From JBBDRX01 sp040905245 (GTDB lineage Bacteria > Bacteroidota > Rhodothermia > Balneolales > Balneolaceae), in assembly GCA_040905245.1 (NCBI GenBank), contig JBBDRX010000113.1, forward strand, positions 1 to 15,402: a stretch of 15,402 bases of DNA. The letters are read 5' to 3'. Positions within the stretch are counted from its first letter, which is position 1, and each line of letters starts with the position of its first letter. Below are positions 7,535 to 13,924 of the stretch, one piece after another. The position numbers were made by a program, and so were the translations under genes. The notes beneath the pieces are model-generated. The model saw nothing but the letters and a program-made list of their open reading frames with translations. It was not told the origin of the DNA and ran no database searches.

Positions 7535-8245
7535 TTATTCGCTATCCTGGTCTGATGGTGTAACAATCTGCTTGCCTTCACGGACAGCAACAATGGAGTC
7601 CAGAAGAGTGACCGAGCTTTCTTCCATTTCGGCGATCAATCTGTCGATCTTGGATACACAGTAGTTGTATCCAATCTGAAGGATAATGCCAGCCAGAAGA
7701 CCACCAGCAGTTGTAAGAAGTGCCACCTTGATACCTCCAGCAACAATACTTGGAGAAATATCGGCTGCGGCCTCAATGGCGTCAAACGCCTCAATCATAC
7801 CCACAACGGTTCCGAGGAATCCGAGTAGCGGAGCGATCGAGATAAACAGAGACAACCAGACAAGCCCTCTTTCAAGAAAGCTCATTTCTATGGAGCCGTA
7901 GGTTGTAATTGCCTTTTCAGCAGCTTCAAGGCCTTCATCGGCACGCATCAAGCCGGCCTGAAAGACAGAAGCAACAGGACCTCTTGTTTTGGCACACACC
8001 TCGGAAGCGGCTTCAATGCCACCGTCTTGCAGAGCTTCCTGCACCTCAAGAATAAATTTCCGTGTATTAATATCTGCCAGGTTTAGAGTAATGATGCGTT
8101 CCAGGAAGATAGCCAAACCCAAAATAAGGGCTATAAGTACAGGCCACATCCAGTCTCCGCCTTCGTTGAACTTCTCAACAATTACATTAAAAAAACCAGC
8201 ATCAGCTCCGGCCTGAAGCAAAAAGAGAGCTATTGATGATGTCAT
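7535..8245 (-). CDS. exbB: MotA/TolQ/ExbB family proton channel protein
   Basis: The 236-residue inner-membrane protein is the stator subunit of the ExbB-ExbD proton-driven motor. It has the family's three helices: TM1 at about 32-50 (WMWPVLIALILGLAIFLER), a cytoplasmic region of about 75 residues, TM2 at about 127-150 with the signature APLLGFLGTVVGMIEAF (138-154), and TM3 at about 167-192 with ALLTTAGGLLAGI (175-187). An extra hydrophobic, glycine-containing stretch before TM1 resembles the N-terminal segment of Bacteroidota ExbB proteins. It is the first gene of the exbB/small protein/exbD/exbD operon. The ATG has a GGAG ribosome-binding sequence six bases upstream and a near-consensus promoter about 55 bp upstream. 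The Tol, TonB and gliding-type motors share this fold, so the exact partner cannot be read from the sequence. Confidence 0.96.
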   Translation of the reverse strand: MTSSIALFLLQAGADAGFFNVIVEKFNEGGDWMWPVLIALILGLAIFLERIITLNLADINTRKFILEVQEALQDGGIEAASEVCAKTRGPVASVFQAGLMRADEGLEAAEKAITTYGSIEMSFLERGLVWLSLFISIAPLLGFLGTVVGMIEAFDAIEAAADISPSIVAGGIKVALLTTAGGLLAGIILQIGYNYCVSKIDRLIAEMEESSVTLLDSIVAVREGKQIVTPSDQDSE

Positions 8246-8297
8246 AGATTACTCCGCTTATAGTTGTTTTGGTTTAAGGGCTTAAAAAGAAAGCAAA

Positions 8298-8326
8298 ATG
8301 ATAGATTATTTCAAATTAAATGTCAA
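8298..8326 (-). promoter_or_regulatory. Promoter of the exbB operon
   Basis: On the - strand a perfect TTGACA (complement of 8321-8326), a 17-bp spacer and TATCAT (complement of 8298-8303) form a near-consensus housekeeping promoter. The bases after the -10 read TTTG, which recalls the Bacteroidota TAnnTTTG element. The start site would fall about 45 bases before the exbB ATG. This is the best promoter in the window. Confidence 0.7.
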
Positions 8327-8467
8327 AGCAAAGCAACTCCCGATATTGTATGTCGACGAATACCTGAAAACAAGTTCAAGGCATCTGTTCAACAGAATAT
8401 ATAGTCACTTTTTCTAACCGAGGGAATTTGACAAAAAGAGTGGTCAAGAGCAAAAAAGGAATGGCAT

Positions 8468-8482
8468 GAATTTTCAAAATTC
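8468..8482. repeat. 15-bp AT-rich palindrome downstream of the DsbD-alpha-like gene
   Basis: GAATTTTCAAAATTC is a perfect palindrome with a one-base centre. It lies 14 bp beyond the stop of the DsbD-alpha-like gene, in the 250-bp gap before exbB. On the - strand a run of six T follows about ten bases later, so it could be a weak transcription end or a protein-binding site. The remainder of the gap, apart from the exbB promoter, shows nothing clear. Confidence 0.3.
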
Positions 8483-8495
8483 TGAAAAAGAAGCT

Positions 8496-9203
8496 CTACT
8501 TGATGCCAGACTTTCGGGAACGGATTAAAAAAAGGCCGATTACCAACAGGAACAGCAGCAGAATAACGGATCGAAACAAACTTGTGGGAAATTCCTGAGC
8601 CCTGATTTTCTGCCCGATACTATTATCAAGAGGGTTTGGAGTCACTCCGAAACCAGCATCTGAACCATCGAAAGGAGGGAAGTCGGGAGCCTCTGTTTCC
8701 GCAGCTCTCACTCTCTTCAGGACAAGTCCTGCCTGCACCCTTTTACGAACCGGTGGAAGACATGAAACATCGTCACAAGCCTGATAATGAACCTCAATAG
8801 TAAAAGGCGTCAAGCCAGAACACTTCGGGCTGAAACGAACGGGGATTTGGAAATTGGCTTTACCAGAATGAAGTCCAAGATTCAGATTGAAATTGGGATC
8901 GTATTTCAGTTCTGGTACCGATTCAAAGATATCGCCGTCAATTCGAAAATACTCCTCGACAGATGAGAAACTGGTCGAAAACGGACCTGCCTCCGGGTCA
9001 TTACCAATCGAGTAGAGATACCATCCTTCGTCGATATCTGCCTGCACAGATACAGTAACCTGTTCTCCGGAACCTAAAGAATCGGGAAGGGTTTCATAAA
9101 CAACCTGAAACTGAACCGGGTCCAGCAACTGAGCCTGAACAAAAAATGGGGATACCATCCAAAGGATGACCCCCATTACATGATATCTGATCAGAGAGGG
9201 CAA
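8496..9203 (-). CDS. Stand-alone DsbD alpha-domain (DsbC/D-like) protein with signal peptide and C-terminal anchor
   Basis: The 235-residue product resembles only the N-terminal periplasmic domain of DsbD, which passes reducing power to periplasmic thiol proteins. A signal peptide ends near VQA-Q (about 24). The domain shows WYLYSIGNDPEAGP (61-74) and the cysteine signature YQACDDVSCLPPVRK (140-154), with C143 and C148 as the likely redox pair and C128 extra. A single helix (about 209-227) followed by RSRKSGIK would anchor it with the domain in the periplasm. The CcdA-like membrane core and the thioredoxin domain of full DsbD are absent. The start is probably TTG at 9203, which supplies the Arg-containing n-region of the signal peptide; an in-frame ATG at 9176 would give a shorter, uncharged one. 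It lies 23 bp after rplI, probably cotranscribed with the ribosomal genes. Confidence 0.8.
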   Translation of the reverse strand: MPSLIRYHVMGVILWMVSPFFVQAQLLDPVQFQVVYETLPDSLGSGEQVTVSVQADIDEGWYLYSIGNDPEAGPFSTSFSSVEEYFRIDGDIFESVPELKYDPNFNLNLGLHSGKANFQIPVRFSPKCSGLTPFTIEVHYQACDDVSCLPPVRKRVQAGLVLKRVRAAETEAPDFPPFDGSDAGFGVTPNPLDNSIGQKIRAQEFPTSLFRSVILLLFLLVIGLFLIRSRKSGIK

Positions 9204-9226
9204 AAGCTTATTTCAGCCATTCGCAC

Positions 9227-9673
9227 TTAATCGTTGCGAACAACCCAGACTTTCACAGTCGCCTTCAACTCACCCAGAAGTTCAACTGTCGCAGTGTATT
9301 CTCCCAGGGTCTTGATCTCCTGATCCAGGCTGATCTTTCTGCGATCTACAACAATGTCACGTTCGGCCAGAGCTTCGGCAACCTGTATATTGGTAACCGT
9401 TCCGTGAATCTTGTCCTCTTCACCAGTACTCACAGAAATCGTAACCGAAGTTGTTTCCAGCTTTTCGGCCAGTTCTTTAGCGGCTTCAACGGTGAGTTCG
9501 GCTCTTCTTGCAGCTGCGCTTTTCAGGCGCTCGACATCCCTCAGAGCACCGTCTGATGCCAAGACAGCTTTCCCGTTGGGGATCAGATAATTTCTGCCGT
9601 AACCAGGCTTTACAGTAACAACATCACCTGCCGCACCCAGCTTCTCAACTTCTTCTCTTAGTATCAGTTTCAT
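9227..9673 (-). CDS. rplI: 50S ribosomal protein L9
   Basis: The 148-residue length is standard for L9, which binds 23S rRNA at the base of the L1 stalk. The N-terminal RNA-binding domain contains the family hallmark GDVVTVKPGYGRNYLIPNGKA (residues 16-36), then a long charged connecting helix (about 45-75), then the C-terminal domain with EDKIHGTVTNIQVAEAL. The ATG has a strong AGAGGAG ribosome-binding sequence seven bases upstream. It follows rpsR after 14 bp, giving the common rpsF-rpsR-rplI order. Identification is certain. Confidence 0.98.
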   Translation of the reverse strand: MKLILREEVEKLGAAGDVVTVKPGYGRNYLIPNGKAVLASDGALRDVERLKSAAARRAELTVEAAKELAEKLETTSVTISVSTGEEDKIHGTVTNIQVAEALAERDIVVDRRKISLDQEIKTLGEYTATVELLGELKATVKVWVVRND

Positions 9674-9687
9674 AGCAAACTCCTCTG

Positions 9688-9939
9688 TTAACGTACGTTC
9701 TCAGCTACATATGGGATCAGTGCAAGAAATCTGGCTCTTCGCACGGCTCTGGAGAACTGTCTTTGAAATTTCGCACTTGTTCCGGTCACCCGTCTCGGCA
9801 GGATTTTGCCCTGATCGTTTAAAAAGCGTTGGAGTGTGTCTACATCCTTGTAATCGATATAGTCGAACCCCGCTTTTGTAAAACGGCAATCCTTTGTTTT
9901 GAGGTGTCCTTTCTTCGGATGGGATGGATTCTTAATCAT
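9688..9939 (-). CDS. rpsR: 30S ribosomal protein S18
   Basis: The 83-residue protein is S18, which binds 16S rRNA on the 30S platform as a heterodimer with S6. The core KDCRFTKAGFDYIDYKDVDTL (16-36), the ILPRRVTGTSAKFQRQ segment and the arginine-rich SRAVRRARFLALIPYV tail are typical. A single cysteine (C18) is present. The ATG at 9939 lies 18 bp after the rpsF stop, without a clear Shine-Dalgarno sequence, so translation is probably coupled to rpsF. Confidence 0.98.
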   Translation of the reverse strand: MIKNPSHPKKGHLKTKDCRFTKAGFDYIDYKDVDTLQRFLNDQGKILPRRVTGTSAKFQRQFSRAVRRARFLALIPYVAENVR

Positions 9940-9957
9940 AGGTTCTGGAGGCTACAG

Positions 9958-10326
9958 TTATTCTTCTTCTTCGGTCTCTTCAAAAATCGTCGGAAGCTCA
10001 CCTTTTTTCCGTTTATCGTAGTAAGCCAACATTTTTGAATCATACTTCAGGGTGAGATATCGAAGTATGTTATCATTGATTCTGAGCTGGCGCTCAACAG
10101 GTTCTACAGCTTCTGACGGCGCATTGAAATAGGCGTTGACATAATACCCATTGCTCTTTCCCGCAATTTCGTAAGCAAAACGTTTAAGGCCCCACTCATC
10201 GACTTCAACCAACTCTCCGTCCTTGGACTCAATTAACTTACTGACCTGATCGACGACCTCTTTATATTGTTCATCATCCAAAACCGGATTGATGATATAC
10301 GTAATTTCGTAAAAGTTCTTTTTCAT
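9958..10326 (-). CDS. rpsF: 30S ribosomal protein S6
   Basis: The 122-residue protein is S6, the S18 partner on the 30S platform. Typical features are the opening NFYEITYIINPVLDDEQ, WGLKRFAYEIAGKSNGYYV in the middle and the helix plus strand VERQLRINDNILRYLTLK. The C-terminus ends in an acidic EETEEEE tail; E. coli S6 has a glutamate tail that can be extended by RimK. It is the first gene of the rpsF-rpsR-rplI operon, with a leader of roughly 80 bases. The ATG is preceded by an A-rich stretch and no GGAG. Confidence 0.98.
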   Translation of the reverse strand: MKKNFYEITYIINPVLDDEQYKEVVDQVSKLIESKDGELVEVDEWGLKRFAYEIAGKSNGYYVNAYFNAPSEAVEPVERQLRINDNILRYLTLKYDSKMLAYYDKRKKGELPTIFEETEEEE

Positions 10327-10414
10327 CTTTTTTTCTTTGGTTGTTTCCTTTCATTGAAAACAGTCATCATATGGACAAATTCATCTGGATTGCCCATCGA
10401 TAACAGAGTCTTTC

Positions 10415-10443
10415 AAGGTAGAGAATAATCGGGAAAAAACCAA
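10415..10443 (-). promoter_or_regulatory. Likely rpsF operon promoter
   Basis: On the - strand TTGGTT (complement of 10438-10443), 17 bp, and TACCTT (complement of 10415-10420) fit a housekeeping promoter loosely. Read as the Bacteroidota-type -33/-7 pair, TTG is followed after 20 bases by TACCTTGA, close to TAnnTTTG. It lies between the nuoN terminators and rpsF, where a promoter is required. Confidence 0.4.
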
Positions 10444-10465
10444 TGAGAGAAGAGCCTGTCTGCTC

Positions 10466-10500
10466 AAAAAACGCTCCTGTTTTGATATCCCGAACAGGAG
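10466..10500 (-). terminator. Second intrinsic terminator after nuoN
   Basis: CTCCTGTT (10474-10481) pairs perfectly with AACAGGAG (10493-10500) around an 11-base loop. On the - strand the stem is followed, two bases on, by six T (complement of 10466-10471). It lies 25 bp beyond the nuoN stop and backs up the first terminator. Confidence 0.8.
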
Positions 10501-10511
10501 ACTGCAGAAGT

Positions 10512-10530
10512 AAAAAACCCTGTTTCAGGG
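10512..10530 (-). terminator. First intrinsic terminator, overlapping the nuoN stop
   Basis: CCCTG (10518-10522), a 3-base loop and CAGGG (10526-10530) are followed on the - strand by six T (complement of 10512-10517). The nuoN TGA occupies 10525-10527, inside the hairpin. The stem is short but GC-rich with an ideal T-tract. Confidence 0.75.
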
Positions 10531-11991
10531 GAAAACCGTCAGCGCTGTCAGTGTCTCATCATAATAGGATGAGAGAAGCTCGATCATACTGTTCAGTGGC
10601 AGAACCGGTTCAACCCCATAGTAGAGTGTCAGTACAGCCAGGATAATCAGTGCTCCTTTGTAAAGAACTCCCGGGTTGGTCAAACTGTAATCCCGATGTG
10701 CATCGCGAAAGTAGAGATAAACCATCACTCTCAAATAGTAGTAGACGCTTGCCGCACTGGCAAGAACTCCGACAATAGCCAGAGTAATCATTTCGGCATT
10801 AACGGCTGCTGCGAATACGTAGTACTTACCGAGGAAACCCACGAATGGTGGTATTCCGGCAAGCGAAAATAGAAAGACAGAAAGCATTACACCCATCACA
10901 GGCTGCTTGTATCCAAGACCGGCATAGTTATTGACGTCTGTAAAGTCCAGGTCATGATGTTTCTCGTAGTATGCAATCACACCAAACGCTCCGATATTCA
11001 TCACAGTATAGGCAAACAGGTAGTAGAGTACACCACTATACCCTGCAGCAGTACCCGCTGCCAGACCTACCAGTAGATACCCGGCATGTGCAATACTTGA
11101 GTAGGCCAGCATTCGCTTTACATTGTCCTGGACAAGTGCAATCAAATTCCCCAGGATCATCGTGAGCATTGCAATTACAGAAATAACAGGCGCCAGGTCC
11201 ACACCTTCCACCACAGGAATCATTCTGGATAGAACCAGAATGAACGCCACGAATGCCGCCGCTTTGGACGCTGTCGCAAAATACGCCGTGATCGTTGTCG
11301 GAGTACCCTGATAAACATCCGGTGTCCACATGTGAAATGGTACTGCAGAGATCTTGAAAAAGAAGCCAGATATCAGCAGAGCCGAACCGGCCAGGAAGAG
11401 AAGACTTGAATCGGCGGCTGATGCAATGGCTGTAAAATTGGTAGCTCCTGTAGCTCCATAGATCAGGGCAATTCCGTACAGAAAAAATCCAGTTGAGAAT
11501 GCACCCAGAAGAAAATACTTGAGGGACGCCTCTGCCCCTGTACTGGTATCTTTTCGCAGTCCGGCAAGTACATAGAGACATATGGACATCGTCTCCAGCC
11601 CGACAAAGAGCATGATCAGATCGTTGGAGGATGCAAACCCGATCATTCCGGTTGTCGCGAATAGAATCATGGCATAGAACTCAGCAATGTTCTGCCCGAT
11701 CGACTCCAGATAGTCTCGAGAAATGACAACACAGAAAAGTGTCGCAGTTACAATGATAAATGTCCCGAATGCGGCTGTACCGCCATAGGATACGAGCCCA
11801 TAAAAGGAGCTGCCAACGGGGCCGAAAAGATCCCGCAAAGAGAAGGTGAAGGCGATCACCAGTGAGGCTGCCACAACATTGAAAATAGTCTCTATACCTG
11901 TACGCAGGATCGCCAGGATAAGTACCAGCAGTCCGGCAGTGGCTGTAATCGTTGCAGGCAGAAATGTTGAAAGATCGTACAGGTAGTCCAT
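10525..11991 (-). CDS. nuoN: NADH-quinone oxidoreductase subunit N
   Basis: Membrane subunit N of complex I, one of three antiporter-like proton-pumping subunits in the inner membrane arm. The 488 residues are almost entirely hydrophobic helices. Functional landmarks are the helix-5 glutamate E133 (MLFVGLETMSICLYVLAG), K158 (EASLKYFLLGAFSTG), the broken-helix lysine K213 (FFFKISAVPFHMWTPDVYQG) and the later VKRMLAYSSIAHAGYLLVG and GIPPFVGFLGKYYVF segments. I set the start at the ATG at 11991, one base past the dehydratase stop. An in-frame ATG at 12039 would overlap the dehydratase gene by 47 bp and add a basic, unrelated leader (SGWRKRSKRF). No Shine-Dalgarno sequence is seen, so translation is probably coupled. 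It ends the nuo operon at two tandem terminators. Confidence 0.97.
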   Translation of the reverse strand: MDYLYDLSTFLPATITATAGLLVLILAILRTGIETIFNVVAASLVIAFTFSLRDLFGPVGSSFYGLVSYGGTAAFGTFIIVTATLFCVVISRDYLESIGQNIAEFYAMILFATTGMIGFASSNDLIMLFVGLETMSICLYVLAGLRKDTSTGAEASLKYFLLGAFSTGFFLYGIALIYGATGATNFTAIASAADSSLLFLAGSALLISGFFFKISAVPFHMWTPDVYQGTPTTITAYFATASKAAAFVAFILVLSRMIPVVEGVDLAPVISVIAMLTMILGNLIALVQDNVKRMLAYSSIAHAGYLLVGLAAGTAAGYSGVLYYLFAYTVMNIGAFGVIAYYEKHHDLDFTDVNNYAGLGYKQPVMGVMLSVFLFSLAGIPPFVGFLGKYYVFAAAVNAEMITLAIVGVLASAASVYYYLRVMVYLYFRDAHRDYSLTNPGVLYKGALIILAVLTLYYGVEPVLPLNSMIELLSSYYDETLTALTVFP

Positions 11992-11992
11992 A

Positions 11993-12286
11993 TCAATAAT
12001 TACTGTAAATCTCTTCGATCGCTTTCGCCAGCCGGACATCCTTTTCAGTCACTTTGCCGCCGACATCATGTGTCGCAAGAGATATATTAACTTTGTTAAA
12101 AGTGTTCCTCAGGTCAGGATGGTGGCCCTGCTCTTCTGCAGAAAAACCGACCTCGACCATAAAACTCATTGCCTGTCGAAAATCCCGGAATTCAAGCTTT
12201 CGGTGCAACTTGTCTCCGGACCACTCCCATGATGTGAGCGGTCCTTTTAAATAGACCTTGATTTCAGATTCTGAAAGAGATTCCAT
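11993..12286 (-). CDS. Pterin-4a-carbinolamine dehydratase (PCD/DCoH family)
   Basis: The 97-residue protein dehydrates 4a-hydroxytetrahydropterin, recycling the pterin cofactor after aromatic amino acid hydroxylation. The full signature is present: HHPD at 55-58, NKVNISLATHDVGGKVTEKDVRLAKAIEEI at 64-93. H55, H56 and H73 correspond to the three active-site histidines of the family, so it should be active. The ATG has a GAGGA ribosome-binding sequence. It sits 9 bp after nuoM and 1 bp before nuoN, inside the complex I operon, with which it has no known link. It may recycle the product of a phenylalanine hydroxylase (phhB-like role) together with the PTPS gene at 2391-2813, but no hydroxylase gene is in the window. 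Some members of this family instead have roles unrelated to hydroxylases. Confidence 0.94.
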   Translation of the reverse strand: MESLSESEIKVYLKGPLTSWEWSGDKLHRKLEFRDFRQAMSFMVEVGFSAEEQGHHPDLRNTFNKVNISLATHDVGGKVTEKDVRLAKAIEEIYSNY

Positions 12287-12295
12287 AACTATCCT

Positions 12296-13909
12296 CTACT
12301 TGTTATAAACCAATTCTGAATGATTGTTTGAGTCGCCAAGGCCATAAAAACGAACCGTCCACTGCGGTAAATCCTGCGATTCACTCTGTTCAAGAACGGC
12401 TGTCTGCTTACTTTCAGAAAGTGCAATTTTGTGCTCCACCCAGCTCTCTGAATAGCGAGTAAAATCCTCAGACCGAATACCAATCCAGACCATAAAAACG
12501 ACCAGTGGAACCAGGAGTCCAATCTCCCGGACATTCAAATCGGTCAGAGATTCGTTCTCCTTATGCTTGACAGGACCGAACATCACTCTTTGATACATCC
12601 AAAGCATATACACCGCAGCCAGAATCACACCTGACGCAGCAAATATGGCATAGATACCCGTATCATAGAGTGTAGAGAAAAAGGATCCGGTCAGAATTAA
12701 AAACTCGCCAATAAACCCGTTTAAACCGGGCAGGCCGATTGATGCCAGTGTTGCGATCATAAACATGACTGCGAAAACCGGCATTACGAATGCAATTCCT
12801 CCGAAGTCACTGATCATTCTGGTATGACGTCTGTCATAGATCATTCCGACGATAAGGAACAGAGCCCCCGTGGACAAACCGTGGTTAATCATCTGAATAA
12901 TTGCGCCCTGCACCGCGACCGTATTAAAAGCAAAGATTCCAAGTACAACAAATCCGAGGTGACTTACTGAAGAGTAGGCGACCAGCTTCTTGACATCCTT
13001 CTGAACCATGGCCACCAGTGCCCCATAGATAATTCCGATAACAGCCAAAATCGCAAACCAGGGGGCAAACTCCATGAAAGCATTGGGGAAAATTGTCATA
13101 CAAACACGAACAAGTCCATACGTTCCCATTTTCAGCATAATCGCTGCCAGAACAACAGAACCAGCAGTTGGGGCTTCTGTATGTGCGTAGGGAAGCCATG
13201 TATGGAAAGGAAACAAGGGGACTTTGATACAGAATGCCAAAGCAAATGCAAGAAACATCCAGGTCTGCTCAATCAGACCGATCTGATACCCTTCTCCGGA
13301 CAGAAATCGCCAGTCCGCAGTAAATGTGAAATCGGGATGAACCGCTCCGGCATGGTAGCCCAGATAGATCAGGGCAATCAACATCACAAGAGACCCGACC
13401 AGTGTATAGATGAAAAATTTGAGTGTCGCTTCAATTCGAGCCGCTCCGCCCCAGATACCAATTAGAAAATACATCGGGATCAGCGAGAGCTCGAAAAAGA
13501 TGTAGAAAACGATCAGATCAAGAGATGCGAAGACCCCGAGAGAAGCTGTCTGCAGGATCAATAGCATCGCGTAATATCCTTTCAGATGCTTTGTGACAGA
13601 GTTCCAGGAAGAGAGAATGACAATTGGCGCAATCAACGTAGTCAGCATAAAAAGGAGAAGACTCAGGCCGTCCAGCCCGACCAGATACTTGATGTCCACT
13701 CCCGGAAGAATCATACCTCCTTCCGAAAGGTATTGTGGAATATGGGAATTGGCGATATCGAAGCCAAGCAGTAACGGCACAGACAACAGAAACGTTACAG
13801 AAGTTGCAATAAGGCTAATCCATTTCACCGCCTCATCCCCTCTTACCCACAACAGGGCAATAACAGCAAGAAGTGGCAGATAGATTGTGATATTCAAGAG
13901 TAGTTCCAT
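12296..13909 (-). CDS. nuoM: NADH-quinone oxidoreductase subunit M
   Basis: Membrane subunit M of complex I, a proton-pumping antiporter-like subunit. The 537 residues include the landmark VGLDGLSLLLFMLT near residue 77, the helix-5 glutamate E140 (FFELSLIPMYFLIGIWGG), the broken-helix lysine K229 (CIKVPLFPFHTWLPYAHTEAP), and DVKKLVAYSSVSHLGFVVLG and LPGLNGFIGEFLIL further on. I chose the ATG at 13909 over a TTG nine bases upstream because the ATG lies 10 bases after an AAGGA ribosome-binding sequence, while the TTG would lie only one base from it. The C-terminal 50 or so residues are hydrophilic and end in LGDSNNHSELVYNK, a soluble tail longer than I would expect. It follows nuoL after 15 bp. 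Confidence 0.97.
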   Translation of the reverse strand: MELLLNITIYLPLLAVIALLWVRGDEAVKWISLIATSVTFLLSVPLLLGFDIANSHIPQYLSEGGMILPGVDIKYLVGLDGLSLLLFMLTTLIAPIVILSSWNSVTKHLKGYYAMLLILQTASLGVFASLDLIVFYIFFELSLIPMYFLIGIWGGAARIEATLKFFIYTLVGSLVMLIALIYLGYHAGAVHPDFTFTADWRFLSGEGYQIGLIEQTWMFLAFALAFCIKVPLFPFHTWLPYAHTEAPTAGSVVLAAIMLKMGTYGLVRVCMTIFPNAFMEFAPWFAILAVIGIIYGALVAMVQKDVKKLVAYSSVSHLGFVVLGIFAFNTVAVQGAIIQMINHGLSTGALFLIVGMIYDRRHTRMISDFGGIAFVMPVFAVMFMIATLASIGLPGLNGFIGEFLILTGSFFSTLYDTGIYAIFAASGVILAAVYMLWMYQRVMFGPVKHKENESLTDLNVREIGLLVPLVVFMVWIGIRSEDFTRYSESWVEHKIALSESKQTAVLEQSESQDLPQWTVRFYGLGDSNNHSELVYNK

Positions 13910-13919
13910 TCCGGTCAAA

Positions 13920-13924
13920 TCCTT
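13920..13924 (-). promoter_or_regulatory. Ribosome-binding sequence that decides the nuoM start
   Basis: AAGGA on the - strand lies 10 bases before ATG 13909-13907 and one base before the in-frame TTG at 13918. The spacing supports the ATG. Confidence 0.6.

Noticed and set aside
10327..10415. S6:S18 autoregulatory leader motif upstream of rpsF
   Set aside because: The known motif presents a CCG in a hairpin bulge; no CCG-bearing hairpin is visible in the leader bases before the rpsF ATG.
11992..12039. Longer nuoN starting at 12039
   Set aside because: It would overlap the dehydratase gene by 47 bp and add a basic leader foreign to NuoN; the ATG at 11991 fits the family N-terminus and sits 1 bp past the upstream stop.
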